Assembly: GCA_015956445.1 (NCBI GenBank)
Contig: WIUZ02000009.1
Coordinates: 992,001 to 1,056,000 of the forward strand
Source of the DNA: Thelephora terrestris
Lineage: Eukaryota; Basidiomycota; Agaricomycetes; Thelephorales; Thelephoraceae
Reading direction: 5' to 3'
Length of the DNA: 64,000 nt
Under the pieces are notes generated by a model. That model ran no database searches and was not told the DNA's origin. It saw only the letters and a list, made by a program, of their open reading frames with translations. Positions within the stretch are counted from its first letter, which is position 1; each line of letters opens with the position of its first letter. This document shows, in pieces, positions 1 to 10,302 of this stretch. A program made the translations under genes and the position numbers.

Positions 1-511
1 AAGGGGCAACAATGCAAACGCTCTCGACGCCGTCCCGCTCATCGTATGACCGCGTCGGCTAATCCTTACCCTCGACCAGTTGAGTCAGATGGTGACCAGT
101 CTGGTCGAGGTGAGGAGCGAGGATTCCGATATCGGGTCTACCGTCCTTACCGACAGGTCGAGTCCGAGATCCAACTCCGACACCAGCTTCGCCTCGCAAG
201 GCAGGATCCCACCCAGGGGTCCGATGAGGGAGATGGAGGGTCGCTTGCCGACTACATCGATAGCGCTGTCGAGCAGTCACCCGGTGATGGCGATGTGGGA
301 CCAGGTGTTCCAGAGTTCGGTGACATCTGGGAGGCTGATCAGTCCGCTCGAAGGCATCTCTTCCTATCGGCTTGAACTAGTCGTTCAGCTGAGTGCCAAA
401 GATGGTGACGCCATGTTCGGGGAGGTCCTTGCGAGGAGGGGCCAGCACTACGATCTCCGGGATGGACAGTTGATGACCTTTAGGCCTGCCGTAGATAGAG
501 TCGACTTTTGA
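1..511 (+). CDS. 3' part of repeated gene, copy a (partial)
   Basis: This is the C-terminal part of an unknown gene whose beginning lies left of the window. The same sequence recurs at 52.8-53.5 kb (copy b) and 53.7-54.6 kb (copy c). One frame reads through NPYPRPVESDGDQSG to a stop near 375. A second frame carries the equally conserved stretch SSYRLELVVQLSAKDGDAMF and ends FRPAVDRVDF at 511. All three copies show both frames, so an unresolved intron probably joins them. No known domain is recognised. It sits just inside a repeat terminus at 699, so it probably belongs to a mobile element rather than the host. Confidence 0.5.
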
Positions 512-699
512 GGACGTTGTATGAGCATTAGTATAGCCATGTTGTTCCGTATTGCCGTGAATGTATGCGTGTGTGTGTGTGTTTTGAATGATCGGTGTGA
601 AGGATAAGGAACGTGAAGCATTCAAAACATAAGAAGTGGTAAGAAGCGTTCAAAGAAAGAGCGTGTTATAAAAAGTTTAAAAATACCATGTTCCTGACA
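512..699 (+). repeat. Right end of TGTCAGGAACATGGTA-type element, copy a
   Basis: The 3' flank of copy a runs through a GT-rich stretch and an A/T-rich tail to the end motif TACCATGTTCCTGACA at about 684-699. The same tail and end occur at 53,677-53,692 and 54,779-54,794, and in reverse complement at 43,449 and 63,820. After 699 the sequence is unrelated to what follows the other copies, so this is a real element boundary. Confidence 0.7.
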
Positions 700-1082
700 G
701 ATGGCCCTTTGCGGTCCTGCGCCCAGAGCTTGATCCCTAGAAGAACACCATCGCGGGTTCCCTTGCCGCAAATGTTCCCATCATACGGCTGATGCTGGGC
801 CTCCCATACATACCCAAGAGCAGTCATTTTAGCTACCAGTGTCTCGATTCAGGCACCTTTCCACAACAGCAAGCTGTGTTTTGACCTTCAAACTGTTGAG
901 AGGAGTTACTCCTTTCGCCCGGACACGCAATGGGGGCACCCACAATTAATTCCTCCATCAGGGGTTCAATTGGCCGGTATAGCGCCATCGTTTCTCTATG
1001 CCAATCGTCCTCGTCACCATCGAGAGCAGTGCGACGGTTATTAACAACCGGGAATTCACTGAAAATAAAATCAACATTGTGC

Positions 1083-1530
1083 TCATAAGGGAATCATTGG
1101 GATCACATACTCTTGCTCCCTGTTGGCCTCCTCCGCCTTGCGCCCTGGGTACTTCTTCAAATGTGCTTGCGCCGCATCTATGCGGGAGATGATTTCACTC
1201 GACTTCCGCCCAACTCTGATCCAACATTTAGAATGAGTCCCGGCGGAGATGTATCCTTGGAGGTTCTTTCGAATTATATCCAACTTGGCCTGTGCTTCTT
1301 CTTGCTTCATATCGCCAGTCTTTGTACCTGATGCGGAAAAACCTTAGTTCATTGCGGCCCCCGCGAGCTCGACTCTGCGATGGGGTAGCATTGGTCCTCT
1401 TGCGCGAGTTCCAGAAAGTCATTGTGTCCTTCTAGTTGAGCGACAGAGTAAAGATGGTTGAAAAAAAACCTTTCAAGTCGCAGGGCTTAAATAACAGGTC
1501 GTGAAACAACGAAGAGTGGGGCCATTGAGC
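1083..1530 (-). pseudogene. Relic 1 of NLR-like N-terminal gene
   Basis: Reading leftward from an ATG at 1422, the peptide MTFWNSRKRTNATPS matches the start of the NLR-like gene at 22,747 (MPFWKQPKTVNAIPA). Further left, KLDIIRKNLQG and GRKSSEIISRIDAA match its helical KWKKSKDNLREF and GKKAGEILRLMELRD segments. The frame is not continuous and no NACHT region follows, so this is a decayed copy. The upstream flank (about 1,435-1,530, with the words 'aagtcgcagggc' and 'gtcgtgaaacaacg') also matches the flanks of the other units. Confidence 0.6.
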
Positions 1531-2559
1531 GATCCAGTGAGTCGTTCCACAAAAATTTGAAGGCAGATAGCTTCGTGGCACCAGGGCCCTGGATCTGCAA
1601 GGGGAAAAACCTGCCTACAATATGCGGATGAACGACCAACAAAAGAGCCGTTTCGCCATCATCGGGAGCTTAGGCCGGACCTATCGCTCTTCCTTTGTTA
1701 TGGTTATCATCCGAGCTCAGTGGTAGAAAATCGTGTTTAAATCTGAACGTGAGCATTATGATAGCTGAAATTGACCCAGCACGCACTGAAAATAATCCTT
1801 CCTTGACACAGGCAGTGGCCTGGACTTGATCACAGGGGGCCTGGAAGCAATGGAGTCCGCTGGAGGGCGGAAGGGCTCTGCAGAAAAGGCTCACCCGCAC
1901 ACATTTAATCTGACACCCATCATCTTGGGAGTCTGCACTAAACGTACCACCACCCACACTCAATACCACACTTTGAACATTAGCGGTTCCGAGTCCTAAA
2001 AACAACATATCAATTTTCTTTGTCCCACATGTCTGTAAATGACATCTGAACCTGCGATTTCTCGTTCATGCTAGGCTTCGATATTCACTGAAATCCAATC
2101 AGCAGGTGGTGGAAATTCCGATACTCGCTAACAATCAAGAGATTTTCCCAACAGGGGCTTGTAACCCGTTATCCATTTCCTGGTGAAGCTTAGCGCTGAA
2201 AATGGGTTATAACTCCTCAGTGTCCTAGAGTTATAATCAGTTGTCAGGCCGCGGTTTGCTGACGCAGCCCGGCCGAGCCCCTGCGCGGCTCACCACCACA
2301 GTCCTACTCGCCTTTAGCCTCGCTTTCAAACTCTTTCCCTCAACATTTTTCACCCCGATGCATGTACTCAACTGAGCTCGTTGAAAAACCTAGGTTGACC
2401 TGACGCCTCGGACCAACATGAGAGTGAAATCGCCACCACGATCGCCCCGGCTCGTGGCAGCATCAAGTGGGTCTCACAGACACAGTACGAGTGCACCAGG
2501 TGCAGGCGTTAGGCACACCGAGCGATGATACCGTTAGGATACCCACCGCTTTGTCCGTC
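1531..2559. other. Stretch between relics, no gene seen
   Basis: I see no recognisable coding region, RNA gene or promoter pattern here. The minus-strand frame at about 1,670-2,008 has no family resemblance and atypical composition. The stretch separates two relics of the same NLR-like gene and may be decayed duplication material. Confidence 0.3.
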
Positions 2560-2756
2560 TAACCTCGTGAGGTGAAATCAATGAACTTCGGCATGAGTGA
2601 GGGCGAAGCTCCTCCATCCCCGGGACAGGTGGAAGTTGTCCACCAAGGTCGAGACTTTCATTCGATATCCAAACCTGTGATATCCACCGAAAAAGTGGCA
2701 GGCTGTTGTGGGTGTAGCATTGGTGGTACGGTCTTGGGCTGGTCCGTGAAAGACAT
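2560..2756 (-). pseudogene. Relic 2 of NLR-like N-terminal gene (unit 1)
   Basis: A minus-strand ATG at 2756 opens MSFTDQPKTV, aligning with MPFWKQPKTV of the NLR-like gene at 22,747. The 5' flank on its right (about 2,757-3,100) is clearly homologous to 22,746 leftward, including 'aagtcgtggaacaac', 'cgaggggatcatt' and 'atccggacgggga'. Past the first two dozen codons no helical or NACHT segment can be followed, so only the start remains. It faces away from small gene copy 1 at 3589, the same divergent arrangement as at 21.5/22.7 kb. Confidence 0.6.
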
Positions 2757-3588
2757 CTTGTTCTTGCGCCGGTTAAGCGAGGATTTGAAAGTAGGTAAAT
2801 GCGGGCTGTTCAGGTGTCAAGTCGTGGAACAACAAAGGAATAGCTATAGAAGCGTTGATGAGCGTTGAGCGATTGAGGGGATCATTCGTCGTCAAACGCG
2901 GGTGGCGTTGAGACGCAGGGCCCTAGCGAAGCCGGGAACAGGTCCGTGCGAAAACTTTCGCTTGAGGGTTTCGGGAAATCTGCTTCAGGTGCCACCCAAA
3001 TCCGGACGGGGAACGGTGACCAAGGAAAATCCAGTGTGCTATGGTGGGCGTCAACAAACTACATCACCTGGCGATCGAGACCGATTGGAAACAAAGGGCT
3101 GCAAGCGCGTTCGTCCCTTGGTTTCCCACCTTTTATCAATCAGGCCGCTTAACTACGATGGGCAGTTTTTCCAAATTTCAACTTGCGTTCTTCACGCATT
3201 TATTAAAATCATCAACCAACCCGGCGACCGCGAAACATCCGGTCAATGCAGCTTTAGCGATAATGAACACCTGGCGGCGAATGTGCGACTGCCCCTGAGA
3301 CTAGGAACGACCAGTAATATATACGTCGGTTGCAGAGGGGTGCCACCAGCCGAGTTTTGCGGCGTCTGTAATCCAACAGAGTAGTCGGGGCCCTCGACAC
3401 GCGTGTGGACATGGTGTGGCGCGGTGTGGCGTTAGGGGCAGTGGCCTACAACGGTCGGGGTGCCTAACAGTGCTCTTGTAACCAATTACATAGGATTAGC
3501 GCGCATACACGGTGTAAACCTTACCAAATGATTCCATATATAAAGGGAATTTTACAGTCGGAGCCCACTCTCCCCACTCTGTCCCATC
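2757..3588. promoter_or_regulatory. Shared divergent intergenic region, unit 1
   Basis: This interval between relic 2 and small gene copy 1 is homologous to the intergenic regions of the other units. The left half matches 22,230-22,746 in reverse complement. The right half matches 7,100-7,526, with shared words such as 'catccggtcaatc' and 'accgattggaaaca'. Reading frames inside it are chance frames that track the DNA homology. It ends in a TATA box 45-52 bp before the ATG of copy 1. Confidence 0.5.
3537..3544 (+). promoter_or_regulatory. TATA box of small gene copy 1
   Basis: TATATAAA lies 52 bp before the ATG at 3589, preceded by CCAAATGATTCC. The same block (CCCAATGATCCC, then TATATAAA or TACATAAAG) precedes copies 2 and 3 at the same distance. 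Confidence 0.6.
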
Positions 3589-4173
3589 ATGACCGGCGAG
3601 GAGACTAGCGAGGCTCCAAAGCGCTTTGTGACCACTCCTCAAGTTACTGTCGCCGAAAACATATACAGCGGTGAACCAACCGCCAGACGCTACCTTGAGG
3701 AAGGGCCGGGTATTCAGAATTGGGTTTCAACGATTCTAGGAATCCAGGACGCGGATGCCGAAATCGAGGTTGAGATCGTGTGAGTGACGGCCTAGTACAC
3801 ACCGTCCGCTTTATGCTCAAAAATGTCTTCTCCCAGAGGCGCCGGTCACGATCCGAACACATCTTGGCATCTGGACGCCGTTGTGAGAGTGGATGGGGAA
3901 CCGATAATGGCGAAGGACAGCAAGGGGAGGGAGACGAAGACCTGGCATGTAGAGGGCCTCGCCAAAAACACCGATGACTTCAGAGATAAGACAAAGAAGT
4001 GGGAAGAATCCGAGCGAAGGAAGAGAGACAATCTGGCGGCAACAACCCCGGTGCCGACCAGCGCGTCGATTGTCGAAGGCTCCTCAGGTCCGGTCTCCAG
4101 ATATCTTCACTTGATTGGAGAGTTGCTCACCGCAACACGTTCTTGTAACCACAAGGAATCACCAAGCGATTAG
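3589..4173 (+). CDS. Small two-exon gene of unknown family, copy 1
   Basis: Exon 1 is 3589-3779 and exon 2 starts at 3837, after a 57-nt GT-AG intron splitting a Val codon. The intron is at the same place and phase in all four copies. The protein starts MTGEETSEAPK and continues through NIYSGEPTARRYLEEGP, WHLDAVVRVDGEP and ETKTWHVEGLAKNTDDF into a charged KKWEESERRKR stretch. No known domain, signal peptide or membrane segment is seen. Against copy 2, a 2-bp insertion near 4,102 shifts the frame, so the Lys-rich tail is replaced by a short end at 4173 (about 175 residues). Homology to the tail continues in another frame to about 4,365. Confidence 0.6.
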
Positions 4174-4365
4174 CCAGAGCGATCGGGAGATTCAACATCA
4201 AGCGCCCCTCTAGCGACGGAGGAGGTAACACCGGATTGAACAAGAAGGGCAAACGAGTTCCACCCAACATCGAGAGAGATGAAATAACAGAGAGTAATCC
4301 GTGGGCACTCTGGCTACCTCCAATACCTAAGGGCAAGAATAAGAAGGATAAAGGGGTTAACGGAT

Positions 4366-5189
4366 AGTAAAATTTTGTTCATGAGGGTACAGGTGTGTAC
4401 CTCGTGAACACGACGAGCTTTCTCATTCCGAGGAGATTTCTGTGTGCCAAGAATTTTTCGATATTTTCTGTTGCCAAATGTGTGAAATATACTCGTACGT
4501 CCAGCAGGTGGTATGTATAATGTACTTAAGTATTACCGCGGCCAACGCGTGCCACCCCCACAAGAACAACTCTGAGGCTTCCCATGTCGTCTTTGGGACC
4601 GGCCCCGGAAAGGGTTGTCCACCGGCGACAGGATACTGTTTCGATGGTTGACTGAACGAGGCTGCCCGTGTCCGATGGCTTTCGAGACATAAGCGGGGTT
4701 CACGTTCAGCTATGAGTTACCGTGAGGCCCCAAATACTTGAGGGTTGAGGAGGATTTGATGAAACGCCCGGTCCAAGTCCACCCGCATGGCAGAAGGACG
4801 ATAAAAGTTCTTTGGTGGGACGGGAAAACCTCAGACCCTTGCATTATAATACACCAGGACAAAGGCAAACAAAGATCTTGGGTGGGAAAACAAGGCCAAG
4901 CGCCAAAAGGTCCACGACGGTATGTGTATACATAAGCTTGCTGTTGGTTATGTAGCAGTTGTACACATAGCCCAGTATACCAGGGCGTATAAAATATCGG
5001 AAGTACCTTTGTACTCTGCCGCCTAGATGCTGTCGTGTGGGATAGGTTCGAAACGAACCCACCCTCCTCGTCGAGCCTCGGCCTCCGTCTGACCGATAAT
5101 CGGATCCCTCTGCTCTGTCCCGCGTGAGGTGGTTCTGGCTCTGCTAGATCCGGGTTTCTGTCGAGCTTGCTGTGTGGGACAGTTCAAAG
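4366..5189. other. Shared 3' flank of unit 1, then unassigned sequence
   Basis: About 4,375-4,560 is a 3' flank also present downstream of copy 4 (about 20,640-20,820, inverted) and partly copy 2 (about 8,400-8,480). It has the recurring words 'attttctgttgcca' and 'aggtggta'. From about 4,660 to 5,189 I see no gene. Confidence 0.45.
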
Positions 5190-6821
5190 TTACAGTAGCC
5201 AATCGTCTTCCAGTAGCTCTTGCGCACTAGGTCGCAACTTGGGATCCAAGGTCAAGCATTTTTTGATGAACGCTACAGTACCCGGGACATCGTTTTCATC
5301 CACAGCTTTAAGAGATAGTAAGATGCCTTCGAGGCTGGCGGGCTCGGATTCGTCGTTTTTTCGGAGAAGTGTACCTAGGTGGACGTCAGCGGAGGTCATC
5401 GCGATTAATGAGGGGCGCTCACCATTCTCGTCAAAGTATTTATCCCGATCTTCGCACTCTTGGAGGAACTCAGGCGGGAATGGCCCCAGGCACTCTGTTA
5501 TATACTGGAGATGGAGATCATGAGAGTAATCCTCAGTGTCCTGGCTGAAGAGCGGGCGTTCGGTAAGGAGTTCAAACAACTGAGACTCATTCAGTACCAG
5601 CACTGCGACGGGGCAGCCAACTTACCAGGCAACCGACTGTCCAAATATCGATAGCGGACGTCCAGGGATATTTGAGGGTGACTTCGGGGGCACGGAGAAC
5701 AGAGGGCTGACTAAGGTGAGATCTCCGGGGCTCGTCGATTGCAGTTGCTTCACTGTAATCCACCACGCGCACCGAGATATCTTCAAGAGATCCACCGAGG
5801 TCGAGATACGGGAGAGGTTGCGAACGCGAGAAAACGAGAGGTGCAGGTAATGACTCCATGGGGAGGGGGGGACCATAGATGTACACGGAATTTGACTTGA
5901 TGAATTCATCTATCCGCGTAGTATCTGGTATTGTGACGAGGATGTTCTCGGATTTGAGATCTCGATACATGATTATCGTCGTGCACTAGAACGGGCGGTG
6001 AAGTAGACTCACCAGTGTGGATGTACTTGCATTCGCGGTGAAGGTAGTCTAGAGCGAGAAGGACCTGTTTTATTATGCGCTTTGCGATGGGAAGGTCGAA
6101 CCGGTTCTGCCCGGGTGGTCGAAGTGTTGCAAGGCTCAAGCTTAAGGCATCCGTCACGAAGCATAGATGAGTACCAGCTGGGCTCTTGGCAGTGAAACAG
6201 CGGCGGAGGGTCAGACAGTGGTTGAATCCAGGGTGTTTGGGATCCGCGGTTTCGATTTTCCGAAATACATCATATTCTGGTGCTTTGGCTAGGGCAATAC
6301 GTGCGGTAGCTTGCGATGTCAAGATCTTGATGGCAACATAGGTCCTAGTCGCCGCTGATGGGTCTCTATGTTGATGCAAAAGATGAGCTGGTGCTGATGG
6401 AATTGGCAAGCAACTAACAGAGCGAGCCACACAGATGAAGTAGAAGCCCAACCGAGCTGTACTGAATGGTCAAATGCGGATTGGGGGTAGGAAGCTCGAT
6501 ACGAACCTTGCGAACAAACCTATACTGGTTCAGCGAACGCCCAGCCGCAACAGTGGTGAAGTACCCGAAACCCTCCTGGAAACTCGAGAGCAAGGGTTCT
6601 TCTGGAGGCCGGTCGCCTCCCATCGCTTCGGCCAAAGCCTTGGGGTCGATTGTCTTGAGCTCTTCTTGGAAGGATGGCTTTGCGAGCTTTTCAGACGCTG
6701 CCTGTGGGGGAGGTCGCTGTTTGATGGACGAGCGATGGCGACTGAAAATGCGGGAGAAATATCGACGAACAAAAACAGGGATCTCTGACGGTGTGGGGGG
6801 CGGCGACGCTGAGGGAGACAT
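5190..6821 (-). CDS. SRPK-like serine/threonine protein kinase
   Basis: Five exons (6821-6507, 6456-6419, 6365-6013, 5960-5626, 5579-5190) join in frame to 476 codons, with introns of 46-53 nt. Exon 2 holds the glycine-rich loop LGWASTSSVWLA. Exon 3 begins the TYVAIKIL lysine segment and ends YIHT, so the catalytic loop HTDLKSENILV spans the third intron. LRAPEV and IDIWTVGCLLFELLT follow, then a C-lobe ending DPKLRPSAQELLEDDWLL. HTDLK, GW(A/G)..SSVWLA and the spacer before the RAPE motif are typical of SR-protein kinases and their fungal expansions. The metal-binding DFG position reads DYS (VVDYSEA), where classical SRPKs have DLG. The N-terminal 80 residues are Pro/Ser rich. It lies between duplicated units 1 and 2, replacing the NLR relic expected beside copy 2. 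Confidence 0.88.
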
Positions 6822-7468
6822 CGTGGCGCAGAAGAGGTGAGTTGGGATTTCCCACGATACGACCCAGCTTATGACCACTCCACCGTTTGATGGGCTCGGC
6901 TCTGCACCCCGGCATGACGCTGACTGACTGGCCCGGACTGGCCCGTCACATAAGCGTGTTGGCATTCAATCCGTTGGAAACCCCGGCATAGTTTGACTAT
7001 GAAAACGAACAACACCTTTCTCTGATAATCGCCAGCCACCTACGCCTCTCGTTGGAAACACTAGTACACCACATATACTTACCCTAAGGCTTATTTCTTA
7101 TCAGGCGGGTCGGCGATCGGACCGATCGGAAACAAATGACCCGTAGAAAAGTACCATAGTGAAGAGTGGTTTTTCAAAATGCCAAATTGCGTTCTTCATG
7201 CATTTGTTATACAAAAAAACCAACCCAGTGACCACAAAACATCCGGTCAATCAAGTTTTAGCTGGAACGTTGACAATGAACGCCTAGCGGCGAACGGGCG
7301 ACTAGATACGACGAGAAATACATATATCGGTCGAAGGTGCCACACTAACCGTTTCTGTAGCCCGACAGAGCGGTCGGGGTCCTGACAGTACCCTTATGAC
7401 AGTTTCGATGTCCATCCGGACTAGCGTGTACATGGTGTAAACCTTCCTGCAGTTACCCAATGATCCCC
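6822..7468. promoter_or_regulatory. Upstream region of kinase and of small gene copy 2
   Basis: The kinase (leftward) and copy 2 (rightward) diverge from this interval. From about 7,100 rightward it is homologous to the upstream regions of copies 1 and 3, including 'tcggcgatcggaccgat' and 'catccggtcaatc'. The left part is unique, so a duplication breakpoint lies near 7,090. Confidence 0.4.
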
Positions 7469-7476
7469 TATATAAA
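7469..7476 (+). promoter_or_regulatory. TATA box of small gene copy 2
   Basis: TATATAAA lies 58 bp before the ATG at 7527, preceded by the shared block CCCAATGATCCCC. Confidence 0.6.
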
Positions 7477-7526
7477 CATTCTTTTTGGATGGGAATCCCC
7501 GCTCTCTCCACCTTGCACGTCCCATC

Positions 7527-8343
7527 ATGACCGGTGGGGAGACTAGCGATGCTCCCAAGCGCTTTGCGGCTACTCCCCGAGTTACCATGGGCGGAGACCT
7601 CTACGCCAGTCAAGCAACCGCCAGAAGCTTTATTCTGGAAGGGCCGGAGATTCCAAATTGGGTTTCAGTGAATCTAGGAATTGAATACACGGATGCTGAA
7701 ATAGAAGTTGAGATCGTGTGAGTGACGAACCAGGTAGCGTCTGCTTTTCGCCAACACATGTCCCTCCAGAGGCGCCGGTCATGAAGGCGGTCATGATCGG
7801 AATGCACCTTGGCACCTCAACGCCGTCATGAAAGTGGATGGGGAGCCTATGAAAACAAAGGACCACAAGGGGAGGGAGACGCGAACCTGGCATGTAGAGG
7901 GCATCGCCAAAAACACCGAAGATTTTAGAGACAAGTCGAGTAAGTGGCTAGAGTCCGAGCGGAAAAAGCGAGACAACCCGGAGGCCAGCTCCGTGGCGAT
8001 AATGACTCGAGCGCCAACCAGCGAGTCAGTTGTCGAAGGTTCCCCAGGTTCGGTCTCCAGATCTTCACTTGGCTGGGAGGTTGCTCACCGTAACACGTTG
8101 GAACCACAAGAAACCATCGAGCAATTAGCTAACGAGATCGGGAAATTTGATATCGAGCGAACCTCCAACGACGGAGGGGGTAACCCCAAGTTGAAGGGGA
8201 AGGATAAAGCAGTTCCCCCCAAGAATGAGAAGAATAAAAGGGGTAAGAGCAAACCGTGGAACGTCTTACAATCGTTTGGGATGGGTGGGAGCAAGGACAA
8301 GAAGGATAAAAGAGCTGCGAGCAAGAGCAAGCAGGATAAGTAA
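7527..8343 (+). CDS. Small two-exon gene of unknown family, copy 2 (longest)
   Basis: Exons 7527-7717 and 7770-8343 join in phase to 254 residues. This is the longest copy and the best guide to the family. The N-terminal 64 residues end IEVEIV at the intron. The core has GAGHEGGHDRNAPWHLNAV, VDGEPM and ETRTWHVEGIAKNTEDFRD. A Ser/Thr/Pro-rich linker follows, then a tail of about 70 residues very rich in Lys (GKDKAVPPKNEKNKRGK, GGSKDKKDKRAASKSKQDK). The tail suggests nucleic-acid or nuclear targeting, but this is inference only. No known fold is recognised. TATA box and intron position match copies 1 and 3. Confidence 0.7.
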
Positions 8344-8689
8344 AGGAGGTAGCCATGGTTAAAATATCGGTGGTGATACCAAGCTTGATCGTTCCAAAGT
8401 GATCGCTGTATGCCAATAAACTTTTCAGTATTTTTGTGTTGCCAAATGGGCGAAATCTACTCGGAAGTCTGGTAATGAACATTACTTTGTCATGGTGCTG
8501 CCGAAACTCCAGACCGTCACAGGTAAATCTTTAGATGAATCTCCCATTTGTTTTCCAGAGCTGGTGGGTGACGGTGACACCAGCAGTATAAAGGAGGTAC
8601 GTCCAGGAGGGCATTGCCCGTGCGGGCCTGCGGGCAAGGCATCACCGATCACCAACCGAGCGTATAGCCAAGAATTCGTAGGGGGTTAT

Positions 8690-8830
8690 ATACATACTTT
8701 GATTGGTTGCGGGAGTAGCGTTGGTCCTCTTGCATCGGATCCATTAAGGCATCGTGTTCTTCTAGTTGTGCGAGAAATCGAAGATAGGTAACGGTGGACC
8801 TTTTGAGTCGCCCGGTCTAAATAACGTGTC
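8690..8830 (-). pseudogene. Relic 3 of NLR-like N-terminal gene (unit 3)
   Basis: The strand facing left from copy 3 has 'agaagaacacgatgcctt', matching the start-codon context of the NLR-like gene at 22,747 (aagaatacgatgcctttc). A stop follows after two codons and little else can be aligned. The flank on the right ('gtcgtgaagcaacga', 'tcggcgatcggtccgat') is the shared intergenic sequence. Confidence 0.5.
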
Positions 8831-9676
8831 GTGAAGCAACGAAGGATAGCCTGGATAGGACGTGGGTCGGCGATCGGTCCGATTGGGAACAAACGAGCCG
8901 CAAACACGTTTGCCCCTGTGTTTTTTTACCGTTTGTCAATGAGATCGTCAGAAAAACAATGCGCGGTTTGCTATCGTGACTCGTCGTTATCGATGACGAC
9001 CGTCGGTTATACACGACTAACCCGGCGACCAAAACACACTCATCCGATAAATTCAGTTTGACCTGATTATCGACAACCACCGGTCTTATCGAGTTACGCG
9101 GTATGCCCTGAACGAGCGACCATACGTTACAGAAGGGTGCCATGCAGCGCTATAGAATATGATGGTGAGTGCTAATGCAAGGAAGTTTCCTGGGCCATAA
9201 AACGGGCTCACCAGTAACCAGGCCGAGGCAAACCATGGCTGCATTCATCACATCCCTCAGCGGTGATCGTCAGCGGTATGGAGTGGTCTGCTTGAGGAGA
9301 CTGGCACTCATCCCCCAGCACGCGGCCTCTGCGTTTTTGACAGAGATATGAATGGAATCGCGGAGATCGTGTGCTGTGCGAGGGGACCACGCATCTGGGG
9401 TGTCAAAGCGAGTTGAGGAGAAATTCTCGCCAGATCCTTTGCCGTACACTGGATTTTTGTGTGGACGTTGTATCATACGGAGTCTTGATGAGGGATTTCG
9501 AAGCAATGTCAACTGATCCCGAAACAACGGTCCTCCTGACGGTACTCTGTGACGGTTTCGAGGGTTAGCGTGCACATGATGTAAACCAAATGTAAACCTC
9601 CCCTAAATTACCCAATGATCCCGTACATAAAGGTTCTTCCCAGTAGGACTCCTCACTCTCCCCGCCCTGTCCCATC
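8831..9676. promoter_or_regulatory. Shared intergenic region, unit 3
   Basis: About 850 bp between relic 3 and copy 3. The stretch from about 9,120 to 9,600 is homologous to 21,530-21,960 on the other strand ('cagaagggtgcca', 'tcttgatgagggatttcga', 'aactgatcccgaaac'). It is missing from units 1 and 2, so units 3 and 4 are the closer pair here. A TACATAAAG box at 9,624-9,632 lies 53 bp before the ATG of copy 3. Confidence 0.45.
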
Positions 9677-10302
9677 ATGCCCGGTGAGAAGACTAGCAAG
9701 GCTCGAAAGCGCTCTGGGACTATTCCCCAAGTTACCGTCGCCGAAAACATCTACAGCAGTGACCCAGCCGCCAGACGCTACCTTGAGGAAGGACCAGATA
9801 TTCGAAGTTGGGTTTCAACGATTCCAGGAATTCAGGAGGCGGATGCTGGAATCGAGGTTGAGATCGTGTGAGTGACGAACCGGATCGTCCGCTTTTTGCC
9901 GACAAATGTCCCCCCAGAGGCGCCGGTCATAAAGGCGGTCATGATCCGAACACGCCTTGGCATCTCAACGCCGTTGTGAAGGTGGATGGGAAGCCTATGA
10001 AAACGGAGGACCACAAGGGGAGGGAAACGCAGACCTGGAATGTAATCGGCGTCGCAAAAGGCACTGGCGACTTCGAAGAAAAGTCGAAGAAGTGGGAAGA
10101 GTCCGAGAAAAACAAGAGAGACAGCATGGAGCCCAGCTCCATGGCGGTAACGACCTTGGTGCCGACTAGCCGGGCTGTTTTCGAAGGTTCCTCAGGTTTG
10201 AGTCGGTCCCAGATACCTGATTGCGGAGTTGCCCACCTTGACACGTTTTTTAACCAGGATAAATCACGAAGCGCCCCCCCCCCCCCCCCCCCCCCCTATT
10301 GA
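9677..10302 (+). CDS. Small two-exon gene of unknown family, copy 3 (ends in poly-C)
   Basis: Exons 9677-9867 and 9918-10302 join in the family phase to 191 residues. The start MPGEKTSKARKRS and core WHLNAVVKVDGKPMKTEDH agree with copy 2. The homology stops after about 175 residues, at a run of 23 cytosines (10,274-10,296) read as a proline run before the stop. The Lys-rich tail of copy 2 is absent. Whether the C run is real or a sequencing or assembly artefact cannot be told from the sequence. Confidence 0.6.
10274..10296 (+). repeat. Poly-C tract, 23 nt
   Basis: An uninterrupted run of 23 C ends the family homology of copy 3. The next longest C or G run I see in the window is about a dozen bases. 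Confidence 0.9.

Noticed and set aside
2902-3384. Overlapping plus-strand frames of 70-160 codons upstream of copy 1
   Set aside because: Their similarity to other units follows the DNA, in different frames and strands, so this is shared intergenic sequence.
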